Below are positions 1 through 9,100 of a stretch of DNA of 64,000 nucleotides, one piece after another; position 1 is the stretch's first letter, and each line of letters opens with the position of its first letter. The translations under genes and the position numbers were made by a program. This DNA comes from an uncultured Aquimarina sp. (GTDB lineage Bacteria; Bacteroidota; Bacteroidia; Flavobacteriales; Flavobacteriaceae), in NCBI GenBank assembly GCA_947498705.1, contig CANMLW010000006.1, positions 175,600-239,599 of the forward strand, read 5' to 3'. The notes under the pieces are model-generated. The model ran no database searches and was not told where the DNA came from. It worked only from the letters and a program-made list of their open reading frames with translations.

Positions 1-180
1 ATTTTGCACAATTGTCTTCAAATGAAGGGGAACAAGTTTCCTTTTGAATACATCACAACATTAGTTGTAGGTGAGATGAAGCGACGACTAGAGGGATGTA
101 AATTGTATTTCTTTTAAAATGTATGCAATTAAATTCTATGGATTAAAGATGATAAAGTAGGATTAATGCTAAGTCAAATA

Positions 181-305
181 TAGCTAAATCAGGATATAAT
201 GTCATGCCAAATCTAGTTTGGAATCTCATCGCTCTAGGCTGTACGGCTGTTAACTGGGATGCTTAATCAAGTTCAGATGACAAATAATATAGATTTAACT
301 ATAAT
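181..305 (-). repeat. Intergenic repeat, copy 1
   Basis: This segment matches the reverse complement of 5848-5972 over its whole length with scattered substitutions. Shared blocks include AATGTCAT, TCTCATCG, CTGTAC, TCAAGTTCAG and ATAGATTTAACTATA. The core contains the palindromic CTGAA-CTTGA-TTCAG type sequence seen in many bacterial intergenic repeats. It encodes no protein. The opposite orientation of the two copies suggests a mobile or structural intergenic element, not a local duplication. Confidence 0.75.
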
Positions 306-380
306 AACGCGAATTCGGATAACTATTAAATGATAAAAAGCCGTCGAATTGAGACAGCCAATAAAAATTTTATCCAGTGT

Positions 381-635
381 TTATACTAACGTTCCAAAGC
401 AGGGCTTTGAAAATCTTTTTTTACCAGTATAAGATTTGTTTTGCGTTAAAAAATCTTGAAGCCTTGGAAAGATTTTAGTAAAACAAATCTGGTTTTCTGT
501 GAAACAGAAAAATACCTTGAAAAAAGCGCCTTTTCTTTTGGTTCGTTTTCTTTGGGCGAGCAAAGAAAATGAACAGAAGGTTAAATCAAAGAAAGTTAGC
601 CGAAACTTACAAACACATAAAACTATGAAAAACAA
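381..635 (-). repeat. Probable non-coding flavobacterial repeat (spurious ORF)
   Basis: An 84-codon minus-strand frame covers this block. Its translation contains AQRKRTKRKGAF, a string I recall from many spurious short ORFs in flavobacterial intergenic DNA. The DNA contains small inverted repeats such as TTTCTTT-GGGCGAGC-AAAGAAA near 549-570. No second copy was found in this window, so the repeat status comes from general knowledge and not from an internal comparison. Confidence 0.4.
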
Positions 636-957
636 AACATTATAAAATACGTCAATGGTAGTGATTTTTCAAAGTAAAATGAAGAAAAATTGTATCGAGA
701 ATAGCTTTTTTAGTGTCGGAATACTAGTTAGCCTGAATTTATCGAAGGGTCAACACAAAACTTTTAAGTTAATAGCAGAAAAAAGAGTGACAATTTGGGT
801 TGGTAGTGACAATTTATAAACTATTTTTCCTTCTTATTAACAATCAGTTATATATCCTTCAATAAAACAATATTTTAGAGAAACATTTTTTGTCTATTGC
901 TTGTGTTACCATCTTTCTTAAGTAACCAGGTGTTAGAAAAACTCTAAATAGAATTTT

Positions 958-2088
958 ATGCATCGAACCGTATTTTTATTGATAAGTATATGCTTTTGTA
1001 GTTGTAATAATCATACTCCAAATAATCCAAAAGTGACAGAATCAACTTCTTCAATAGCAAAACCTAAGGAAACGATTCAAGAACCACTATATCTTACAGA
1101 AGAGAGTGCAAACAAGTTGTTAGAATTACCATTAGCATGTTTGCAAACAGAGTATCCAAACAAATTAGGACAAACCCTAGGAGAAAAAGAAGATATAGGA
1201 GAACCAAGTGTATTACACCCGACATTTTATGGTTGTTTTGATTGGCATTCATCGGTACATGGTCATTGGTCTGCAGTAAAGCTTTTAAAAATGTTTCCTA
1301 ACCTGAAGGAAAAGGAAAAAACAAGAAATATACTCTCGCAAAATATTACAAAAGAAAAGATAGCCATAGAAGTACAATACTTTAAAGGAAAACATAATAA
1401 GTCTTATGAAAGGACCTATGGTTGGGCGTGGTTGTTAAAACTTGCCGAAGAGTTACATACTTGGGACGATCCAATGGCAAAAGAACTAGAAAGTAACCTA
1501 CAGCCTCTTACGGATTTAATTGTTCAAAAATACATCGATTTTTTACCAAAACTTAAATACCCCATTAGAGTCGGAGAGCATACAAATACTGCTTTTGGGC
1601 TTTCTTTTGCCTGGGATTATGCAAAAACGATGAATCATCAGGAATTAAGAGAAATGATAGAAACGCGAGCTGTGGCATTTTATAATAAAGATCGTGGTTG
1701 CCCTATCGATTGGGAACCCAGTGGTTATGACTTTTTATCTCCTTGTTTCGAAGAAATTGATATTATGAGAAGAGTTTTAAATAAAACTCAATTTACACAA
1801 TGGATTTCTGAGTTTCTGCCATCTCTTACCACTTCTGATTTTGCAATAGAAGTAGGAGAAGTATCTGATAGGAAAGATGGTAAATTAGTGCATTTAGATG
1901 GACTTAATTTTAGCCGTGGATGGGTGTTGTATGGTCTGGCCAATCAATATGAAGAATACCAACACTTATTTTCTGTAGCCAATAAACATGTGGCATACTC
2001 CTTACCAAATTTGGTAGGAGATAGCTATGAAGGAGGACATTGGCTAGGATCCTTTGCAATTTATGCACTTACCACAAATACAAAATAA
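958..2088 (+). CDS. DUF2891 family lipoprotein
   Basis: The 376-aa product begins with a lipoprotein signal (lipid Cys at about residue 16, context CFCSC-NN) and so should be anchored in the cell envelope. From about residue 50 to the end it matches the DUF2891 pattern, including ACLQTEYPNK, HPTFYGCFDWHSSVHGHW and GGHWLGSFA. Trp, His and acidic residues are abundant, as in alpha/alpha-toroid enzymes, but no activity is established for the family. The TAA is followed directly by the ATG of the NRAMP-like gene with no gap, so the two are almost certainly cotranscribed with the downstream pxp genes. A link to oxoproline or peptide-derived compounds is inference from context. The ATG start is supported by the signal peptide. 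Confidence 0.85.
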   Translation: MHRTVFLLISICFCSCNNHTPNNPKVTESTSSIAKPKETIQEPLYLTEESANKLLELPLACLQTEYPNKLGQTLGEKEDIGEPSVLHPTFYGCFDWHSSVHGHWSAVKLLKMFPNLKEKEKTRNILSQNITKEKIAIEVQYFKGKHNKSYERTYGWAWLLKLAEELHTWDDPMAKELESNLQPLTDLIVQKYIDFLPKLKYPIRVGEHTNTAFGLSFAWDYAKTMNHQELREMIETRAVAFYNKDRGCPIDWEPSGYDFLSPCFEEIDIMRRVLNKTQFTQWISEFLPSLTTSDFAIEVGEVSDRKDGKLVHLDGLNFSRGWVLYGLANQYEEYQHLFSVANKHVAYSLPNLVGDSYEGGHWLGSFAIYALTTNTK

Positions 2089-3303
2089 ATGAAGAAGCTT
2101 TTTTCAATAGGGCCTGGTACCTGGGTTACAGCAGCTTTTATAGGCCCTGGTACAGTAACAGTATGTACATTAGCAGGAGTAAAATTTGGTTACACCTTAT
2201 TATGGGCTCTGATAATATCTGTTGTTGCTTGTGTGATACTTCAGGAAATGGCAGCCAGATTAGGAGTAGTTACCCAAAAAGGATTGAGTGAAGTATTAAC
2301 TTCTCAATTCGAAAATAAGGCAATAAAAAATGTACTTATTGTACTGATTTTATCGGCTATTGCTATAGGAAATGCGGCTTATGAAGCGGGAAATATTAGT
2401 GGCGGAGTGCTTGGAGTAAATACGTTGTTAGAAGCTGTTACAGAGAATAAGCATATTCCCAAAAGCTATATTAGTATATTAATAGGAGGGATTGCTTTTA
2501 TAATGCTTTATAGTGGCAACTATAAGCTTATAGAACGCAGTTTAATAGGATTAGTGTTACTAATGAGTTTAGCGTTTATTACAACGGCTATAGTTACAAA
2601 ACCTAATATATGGGAGTTAGGTAAAGGGGTTGTTCCGGACTTTTCTACAAACAAACTACTTACCATTGTTGGCTTAATAGGCACTACCGTAGTTCCTTAC
2701 AACCTGTTTCTTCATGCATCTATAGTAAGAGAAAAATGGAAATCAACAACAGATTTACCAACCGCAAGAAAAGATACAGTAGTAGCAATAGTGCTGGGAG
2801 GGATAGTGTCTATTGCAATTATGATAGCAGGAGCAGCTATGCAACAAACAGAGGTACATAGTGCAGCAGATTTAGCAAAAGGTTTAGAACCTGTTTTTGG
2901 TTCGATTGCAAAATATGTATTGTCAATAGGGTTGTTTGCCGCAGGAATTACCTCTGCAATTACTGCGCCCTTGGCAGCTGCGTATGTTGTAAAAGGATGT
3001 CTGGGATGGAAAGGAAATCTAAAAAGTAAAAAGTTTAAAGCGGTATGGATGATCATCCTTTTACTAGGAGTTGTGTTCTCTTCTTTAGGGATAAAATCAA
3101 TAGAAATTATACGATTTGCACAGATAGCCAATGGACTTCTTTTACCTGTGGTTGCCACCTTTCTTTTATGGGTGATGAATCAATCAAAAATACTAGGTCA
3201 ATATACCAATTCAAGACAGCAAAACTTGTTAGGTATTCTTGTGTTATTGGTAGTTTGTTTTTTAGGACTTAGAAGTGTTTGGAATGTAATCATTAATTTG
3301 TAA
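2089..3303 (+). CDS. NRAMP-family transporter, non-canonical (YcsG-like)
   Basis: This 404-aa polytopic inner-membrane protein has about 11 hydrophobic segments. It belongs to the NRAMP (SLC11) superfamily, seen in GPGTWVTAAFIGPGT at residues 8-22 and in GTTVVPYNLFLHAS near 198-211. Canonical NRAMP metal transporters have DPGN in helix 1 and MPH in helix 6. Here the equivalents are GPGT (19-22) and VPYN (202-205), so the usual Asp, Asn, Met and His metal ligands are missing. It sits between DUF2891 and pxpA, as B. subtilis ycsG sits beside ycsF (pxpA). The transported substrate is therefore uncertain. A substrate of the 5-oxoprolinase pathway is as plausible as a divalent metal. Confidence 0.85.
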   Translation: MKKLFSIGPGTWVTAAFIGPGTVTVCTLAGVKFGYTLLWALIISVVACVILQEMAARLGVVTQKGLSEVLTSQFENKAIKNVLIVLILSAIAIGNAAYEAGNISGGVLGVNTLLEAVTENKHIPKSYISILIGGIAFIMLYSGNYKLIERSLIGLVLLMSLAFITTAIVTKPNIWELGKGVVPDFSTNKLLTIVGLIGTTVVPYNLFLHASIVREKWKSTTDLPTARKDTVVAIVLGGIVSIAIMIAGAAMQQTEVHSAADLAKGLEPVFGSIAKYVLSIGLFAAGITSAITAPLAAAYVVKGCLGWKGNLKSKKFKAVWMIILLLGVVFSSLGIKSIEIIRFAQIANGLLLPVVATFLLWVMNQSKILGQYTNSRQQNLLGILVLLVVCFLGLRSVWNVIINL

Positions 3304-3328
3304 GTAATATTTGTAAATATTGTAAGAA

Positions 3329-4060
3329 TTGAAAAAAATAACACTAAACTCAGATGTCGGAGAAGGAGCAGGTTTTGATGCAGAGATTATGCCGCATATT
3401 GCTTGGGCAAATATTGCTTGTGGTGGTCATACGGGTAGTCGTCAAACTGTTCAGAAAACGATACGATTGGCTATGAAGTATGGAGTAAAGATAGGTGCAC
3501 ATCCATCGTATCCCGATCCAGAAAATTTTGGAAGAGTTAGTATGAAGTTGTCGACTCAGGATTTGATAGCGTCTCTTACAGAACAGATAGGGTTGGTAAA
3601 GATATGTGCAGAAAAAGAAGGAGGATGTTTGCATCATATCAAACCACATGGAGCACTTTATAACGATGCTGTACAAAATGAAGAAATTGCATGGGCTATT
3701 TTAGAGTCAATAAAAAATATTGATAAAAGTTTAAAAATAATAACACTTAATAATTCAAAAATAGCGTATCTTTCTGGCGAAGATTTTGAGGTGAAATCAG
3801 AAGCTTTTGCAGATCGTAATTATAATGATGATGGGACGCTGGTGTCTCGAAAAAAAGACAATGCAATTCTAATGGATCCAGAAAAAGTTTTTGAACATGT
3901 TTTTAAAATGATTTCCGAAAAAAAAATATGGTCTGCAAATAGAGTAGAAGTTCCTGTTTTTTTTGATACGATTTGTGTGCATGGCGATCATCCAAATTGC
4001 GTTCGAATTTTAAGATATCTGAAAGAGAAATTTTTGGAGTTGAGTGGGGAAACAGAATAA
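3329..4060 (+). CDS. pxpA: 5-oxoprolinase subunit A (LamB/YcsF family)
   Basis: The 243-aa cytosolic product carries the LamB/YcsF signatures LNSDVGEGAG (residues 6-15), ANIACGGHTG, IGAHPSYPDPENFGR and HIKPHGALYND. With PxpB and PxpC it forms the prokaryotic ATP-dependent 5-oxoprolinase, which opens the 5-oxo-L-proline ring to give glutamate and removes a damage product of glutamine and glutathione. The start is TTG. No in-frame ATG fits, and the family N-terminus (MKKI-LN-D-GEG) aligns exactly from this codon. It lies 25 bp after the transporter gene and 4 bp before pxpB, consistent with one operon. Confidence 0.95.
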   Translation: MKKITLNSDVGEGAGFDAEIMPHIAWANIACGGHTGSRQTVQKTIRLAMKYGVKIGAHPSYPDPENFGRVSMKLSTQDLIASLTEQIGLVKICAEKEGGCLHHIKPHGALYNDAVQNEEIAWAILESIKNIDKSLKIITLNNSKIAYLSGEDFEVKSEAFADRNYNDDGTLVSRKKDNAILMDPEKVFEHVFKMISEKKIWSANRVEVPVFFDTICVHGDHPNCVRILRYLKEKFLELSGETE

Positions 4061-4064
4061 GGAT

Positions 4065-4790
4065 ATGAAGACCGAATTACAGTATAAAAGATATTCAGAA
4101 AAGTCAATTTTGATAGAATGGCCCCCGAAAATTGATGAAAATTCGCTTCGAAAGATACTTCTTGTTAAAAAATCAGTAGAAAAGTTTTATGGTAAATTAA
4201 TTGTTGAAGTAGTGTCTACATATAACTCGTTATTAATTTATTATGTATCAACTATAGAGGATTTCTATAGTGAGGTTTTGAACTTAAAATCACTTTGTAA
4301 CGCGAAGTTTGGTGATGTGCTGGTCAAAAATAAGTTGTGGAAAATCCCGGTTTGTTATGCCTCTTCTCTTGCGATGGATTTAGATGTTTTTGTGAGGGAT
4401 AAAAACTTGTCTATTGACGAGGTAATTGCATTGCATACTTCCTCTATTTATACGATCTATTTTATGGGGTTTTTACCTGGTTTTTTGTATTTGGGTGGTT
4501 TGCATGAAAAATTGTTTTGTGATCGAAAAATTACACCATCCCCAAAAATTGAAAAAGGAGCCGTAGCAATTGGTGGAAATCAAACAGGGATTTATCCTGT
4601 AGAAAGCCCCGGTGGATGGCATGTGATTGGTAGATGTCCAGTGGATTTTTTTGACCCAAATAAGGAGGATTGTTGTTTTGTTAATCCTGGTGATAGAATT
4701 CAGTTTATATCGATATCAGAAAAAAAATATAACGAAATAAGTTCATTATTTTTTCATGGTTTGTATACACCAGAATTTGTTTTTGAATGA
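4065..4790 (+). CDS. pxpB: 5-oxoprolinase subunit B (KipI family)
   Basis: The product is about 241 aa and has the carboxyltransferase-domain subdomain C (KipI/PxpB) signatures: YFMGFLPGFLYLGG, SPKIEKGAVAIGGNQTGIYP, ESPGGWHVIGR and FVNPGDRIQF. It is the partner of PxpC in the oxoprolinase complex. A GTG at 4044 extends the frame by seven codons into pxpA. The ATG at 4065, four bases after the pxpA stop, is the more likely start. Its stop overlaps the pxpC ATG in an ATGA junction, which suggests translational coupling. Confidence 0.93.
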   Translation: MKTELQYKRYSEKSILIEWPPKIDENSLRKILLVKKSVEKFYGKLIVEVVSTYNSLLIYYVSTIEDFYSEVLNLKSLCNAKFGDVLVKNKLWKIPVCYASSLAMDLDVFVRDKNLSIDEVIALHTSSIYTIYFMGFLPGFLYLGGLHEKLFCDRKITPSPKIEKGAVAIGGNQTGIYPVESPGGWHVIGRCPVDFFDPNKEDCCFVNPGDRIQFISISEKKYNEISSLFFHGLYTPEFVFE

Positions 4791-5644
4791 TGGGGAAGAT
4801 GAAATTATTAGAGACGGGTTTTTTAACTTCTGTTCAGGATAAAGGGCGTTATGGGTATGCAAAATATGGGGTGCCTAAAAGTGGAGCTATGGATCAAAGG
4901 TCATTTCAATTAGCAAACTTGCTGTTAGGTAATGGTGAAAATGATGCATGTTTAGAGTGGATTTTTAAAGGACCGACTTTACAGTTTGATACGGAAACGG
5001 TGGTAGTGTTAACGGGTGCCGAAGTAGATGCTTTTTTAAATGGTGTTGTTGTAAAAATGTTTACTCCTTTATTGCTTGCCAAAGGTGATGTTTTGGAAAT
5101 AAATTCATGTAAGAAAAATGTTTGTGGATATGTAGGAATAGAAAATGGATTTTCAACAAAAGTAATCATGAATAGTAGATCTTTTTTTAAACCGATAACG
5201 GGTAGTAGTTCGTTGCAGGTTGGAGATGAAATTGAATATAAAAAAGGTGTTAATTTCAAGTCGAAATATGCTTCTATTTCGATGCCTTTAGATAAGAAAA
5301 ATATAGTTGAGTTGGATGTGTACAAAGGAGTAGAATTTGATCAATTATCAAAAGAAAATCAATTAAATATTTTTAGCTCAAGTTTTACGATTTCTAATAG
5401 AATGAACAGGATGGCAATTCAGTTAGAGGAGAAAGTTTTTAATGATGCTTCTTCGATATTAAGTGCTCCGGTTTTACCAGGAACGGTCCAGTTAACACCG
5501 GCAGGTGATTTGATCGTGTTAATGAGAGATTGTCAAACGACAGGAGGGTATCCCAGGGTTTTGCAATTAGCAGAATCTGCTATCAATAAAATCGCTCAAA
5601 TTAGAAGAGGGGGTAAATGTAGATTTAGGTTGATTGAATGGTAG
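4787..5644 (+). CDS. pxpC: 5-oxoprolinase subunit C (KipA family)
   Basis: The 285-aa product carries the biotin-dependent-carboxylase-like AHS2 domain, with TSVQDKGRYGYAKYGVPKSGAMDQ near residues 14-37, VVVLTGAEVDAFLNG, SFTISNRMNRMAIQLE and a C-terminal GGYPRVLQLAESAINKIAQ block. It completes the PxpABC enzyme. The ATG overlaps the pxpB stop. Alternative ATGs at 4790 and 4799 are possible, and the 4799 start matches the usual family N-terminus best. No clear U-rich terminator follows; the transcript runs into a cluster of intergenic palindromes. Confidence 0.93.
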   Translation: MMGKMKLLETGFLTSVQDKGRYGYAKYGVPKSGAMDQRSFQLANLLLGNGENDACLEWIFKGPTLQFDTETVVVLTGAEVDAFLNGVVVKMFTPLLLAKGDVLEINSCKKNVCGYVGIENGFSTKVIMNSRSFFKPITGSSSLQVGDEIEYKKGVNFKSKYASISMPLDKKNIVELDVYKGVEFDQLSKENQLNIFSSSFTISNRMNRMAIQLEEKVFNDASSILSAPVLPGTVQLTPAGDLIVLMRDCQTTGGYPRVLQLAESAINKIAQIRRGGKCRFRLIEW

Positions 5645-5789
5645 TTTTTGTTGATGTTTCTCTTTTTGTATGATAAATTTTCTAGTTCCCTTCATTTGAA
5701 GACGCCATAGTATACTATGGGCGAGCCGATGCGTGTATGGATGAATGTTTTGTGTGTATAGTGATTCTGGTATAGTATAGCTGAAAACT

Positions 5790-5809
5790 CCCTTCCTTTG
5801 AAGGAAGGG
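5790..5809. repeat. Palindromic hairpin repeat
   Basis: CCCTTCCTT and AAGGAAGGG form a perfect 9-bp stem around a TG loop. It is followed by GCTGGGGATGG, as in the related hairpin at 5987-6007. It has no U-tract and more likely belongs to the common flavobacterial class of extragenic palindromes than to terminators. Confidence 0.55.
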
Positions 5810-5847
5810 CTGGGGATGGATGTTTTGCGTATTGTCATTCTGGTAAA

Positions 5848-5972
5848 ATATAGTTAAATCTATGTTATTTGTCATACTGAACTTGATTCAGTATCTTAGT
5901 TAATAGGTGTACAGTCTAGAACGATGAGATCCCAAATCTAGTTTGGGATGACATTATATACTGATTTGGCTA
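5848..5972 (+). repeat. Intergenic repeat, copy 2
   Basis: This is the inverted partner of 181-305. The two copies share the ends (ATAGTTAAATCTATG and CTGATTTGGCTA) and the centre (TGAACTTGATTCAG, GATGAGATCCCAAA). It contains two palindromes: CTGAACTTGATTCAG near 5877-5891 and CCCAAATCTAGTTTGGG near 5931-5947. No coding capacity is seen. Confidence 0.75.
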
Positions 5973-5986
5973 CATCGCTAAAAACC

Positions 5987-6007
5987 CCCTCTCCTTGTGG
6001 GAGAGGG
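5987..6007. repeat. Palindromic hairpin repeat
   Basis: CCCTCTCC and GGAGAGGG form an 8-bp stem with loop TTGTG, followed by CTGGGGTGAGGG. Flanking bases resemble those of the hairpin at 5790-5809, so both appear to be members of one extragenic repeat family. Confidence 0.55.
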
Positions 6008-6118
6008 CTGGGGTGAGGGAGGTTAGAATTTAATGTTTATGAATTTATTTCATAGCAAAAATTGTAGTAGAATTAGACTTTTTACGATCTTTATCAAGAA
6101 CTGTATTTCACTATCAAA

Positions 6119-9100
6119 ATGATTTGTATAAAACCCCACTACAATATCCAATCTATTTTCATATTCGTTATTTCTTTATGGTTTAGTTATACAGCACTAG
6201 CGTCTACACAAGATACTATTGTAGCATCTCAAAATTTTAAAAAAGGAAAATTGCTACTTAAAAGGTATAAGCCTGATAGTGCTGTGGTGTATTTTAGAAA
6301 ATCACTTACGGGTTTTGAAGCAATCGATCATCAAAAACGTATGGCTGATTGTTATGATAAATTGGCAAAGGCGTATAAAGATGATTTTGATTTTGATCAG
6401 GCGTTGGTATATGCACAAAAAGGGTTAGAGATTCGATTATGTATATTTGGGGATCATACTGCACCTGTAGCAACCTCGTATATGACCATAGGGCGTGTAC
6501 TTAAAGAAAATGACCAGTTTAAAAAAGCGATGAAGAATTATCAAAAAGCATTAACTATTCGAGAAGCTATTTTTGGTAAAAATGATTATAGGGTAGCTGA
6601 TTCTTATCATGAAATTGGGGTTTTGCATAATGTATTGGCGCAATATGAGGAGGCTTTGTTTTTTATAGAAAAAGGCTTATCGGTTCGAAAGACTGTATTT
6701 GGAGGGAAGCATGAAAAAGTGGCAGATAGTTACTATAGGTTAGGTAGGATATATTTTTCTCAAGGAAAAAATAAAATTGCTCTAGAGTATTTTAAGAAAA
6801 CTTTGGAAGTTAGAGAGCGTATTTTTGGAAAAAATAGCCCTGAGGTAGCTTATTGTTATAGGTATTTAGGATTGGTTTATAATCGATTTGATGATTTTAA
6901 AACGTCTTTTCGATATTTGGAAAACTCAATATCAATTTTGGAATCCTTTTATGGAGATCATCATCCATATGTAGCACTTTGTTTTAGTAGTATCGGTTAT
7001 GTTTATTTAGATAAAGGAATGTCGGATATGGCATTGCATTTTTTTAATAGAGCAAATGAAGTTTTTTATTTAAAAATTAGGAGTAATCATAGATGGGTTG
7101 CTAATATGTATGTAGTTATTGGTTATGCTTTTTTTAAACAAGGGAGGTATGATCAATCGCTAGAAAATTATCAAAAAGCACTAAATATTTATGTTAAAAT
7201 ATATGATGAACATATTAATATTGGGTATGGTTATAATAATATAGCTCTTACTTATCAGTATAAAAAGAAATATGAAGAGGCAATTGAGTTCTATAAAAGA
7301 GCAATAGTTAGTATTATTAATTCTTTAGGGAAGAATAATTATGAGGTAGCTAGAACTTATAATAATTTGGCGAATGTATATACTTCAAAAAAAGAATATG
7401 ATTTGGCATTGGTATATTATCAAAAAGCATTAGCGTTAAGAATAAAGAATTTAGGAGAAGGACATTCTGATACTTCTTTTTCATATTATGATATGGGGGA
7501 ATATTATATGGCTTTACATAAGCATGATACAGCTTTACAATATTATCAAAAAGCATTACAAATACAAGAACATTTGTATGGGGAGACCAGTTATTATATT
7601 TGTGATACCTATAATGCGATTGCTAAAGTGCTTGTAGTGCAAAAGCAATATCAGAAAGCGCTAAAACAATTAGAAAAAAGTTTAAAAGTAAGGCTGAAGA
7701 CCAATGGGAAGTATCATCCCAGAACTGCCAAATCCTATAATCAGTTAGCAGATGTGTATTTGCAAATACAGAACTATGATAGGGCGGTAGAGTATTATGA
7801 AAAAGCCATAGTAGCTAATAATAGTTTAGATAAAAAAGGAAATTTTGATTTTAACCAATGCTTAGATAAGCGTGTATTATTAGTCACTTTGTATGGAAAG
7901 GCTAAGGTGTTACAAGAATGGCATAAAGAGAGAGGTTCAGTAAAAGATCTCTTTGGAAGAGAAAAAATCTATCAAACGGCAGATGATTTGATTGGTTTTG
8001 TTCGAGAAAAACATCATACTTATAAAGATAAGTTGGCTTTTGCAGAACAGGTTAGAAAAATATATGCAGATGCAATAGAAGTGCAAATGCAATTGTATAC
8101 GACAAATAAAAATCAACGACATCTTGAAAAAGCATTTTATTATAGTGAAAAAAGTAAGGCAAATACTTTAAAAGAATTGATCACAGAATCAAAAGCAAAA
8201 GAGTTTGTAGGATTACCATCTCGTATAGTAGCTATAGAACAGGATTTAAAATCCAAACATGCAGAATATATTTCCAGAATTATTGCAGAAAGTACTGAGG
8301 AAAATTCGGATAGTATTAAAATTGCTGGCTATGAAAGCGAGTTGTTTGAAATTAACAGAAGGGAAGATTCGTTGGTGCAAGTTATAGAAAAAGAATATCC
8401 TAAATATCACCAACTAAAATATCAAAATAACATTGTTTCTGTGCAAGAGATTCAAGGTAGATTGGATGAAAACACAACGATACTAGAATTTTTTGTAGCA
8501 GATACTTCTGCTGTTTTTGTGTTTATGATTTCTAAGGATCAGTTAAAAATCGAGAAAATAAATACAAAGGGACTTACCGTTCAGTTAGAAAAATTTAAAA
8601 AAGCAATTGTAGATAAAAATACTCCCTTGTTTAAAGAGTTGTCGCATAGTTTATATCAAACGTTGCTAAAACCTGTAAAAAATAATATAGCAGGAGATAG
8701 GTTGATTATGGTTCCCGACGATATGCTCTGGGGGCTTAATTTTGAGTTGTTGTGTGTTCAGAAAGATGTTTCTAATAATCCTATGGATTTTTCGTATTTG
8801 CTTAAAGAATATGAAATTTCGTATGCCAATTCTATAAATGTGTTGTACGCTGTTTCTCAAAACAAACACGTAGCAGATAAACAAGAAGAGTGTTTGGCTT
8901 TTTCTTTTTCTGATGATGAAAAGTTGTTCGATACCAAAGCAATATCGTTGGCAACGCTTAGAGCGGCAAAAGAAGATTTACCAGGAACGCGCAAAGAAAT
9001 TAGAGAGATATCAAATATCATAGACGGGCAATATTATTTTGGAGCACAAGCTATAGAAGCTAATTTCAAGAAAAATGCAGAGCAATATAATATTCTTCAT

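Larger units (their letters stand above)
1..957. other. Intergenic region with repeat remnants
   Basis: No convincing gene is visible apart from a possible 3' end at 1-117 (see rejected items). The region holds one copy of a ~125-bp repeat (181-305), a second repeat-like block (about 381-635), and a fragment near 733-753 resembling the widespread GAGCTTGTCGAAGG type of intergenic repeat. The last 150 bases are AT-rich and should contain the promoter of the 958 gene, but no clear TAnnTTTG box was found. Confidence 0.6.
5645..6118. other. Intergenic cluster of palindromic repeats
   Basis: No gene is visible in these 474 bases. They are a patchwork of repeats: a CTTCATTTGAAG palindrome near 5690-5701 (also present in reverse at 14-29), two related hairpins each followed by GGGCTGGGG, and one copy of the ~125-bp repeat (5848-5972). 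The final 100 bases before 6119 are AT-rich and presumably hold the promoter of the CHAT gene. Confidence 0.65.

Noticed and set aside
1..117. Open frame ending at 117 that could be the 3' end of a gene (…EMKRRLEGCKLYFF)
   Set aside because: Only 38 codons are visible, and positions 14-33 match the reverse complement of an intergenic palindrome at 5684-5702. It may be repeat DNA, and it cannot be judged without the upstream sequence.
381..635. 84-codon minus-strand ORF
   Set aside because: Repeat-like DNA, low-complexity translation, no start context and a known spurious-ORF string.
2040..3272. Overlapping plus and minus frames within the transporter gene
   Set aside because: Shadows of the NRAMP-like gene, which has strong family motifs and codon continuity.
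4906..5325. 139-codon minus-strand ORF opposite pxpC
   Set aside because: Fully antisense to a confidently assigned gene, and the translation has no family features.
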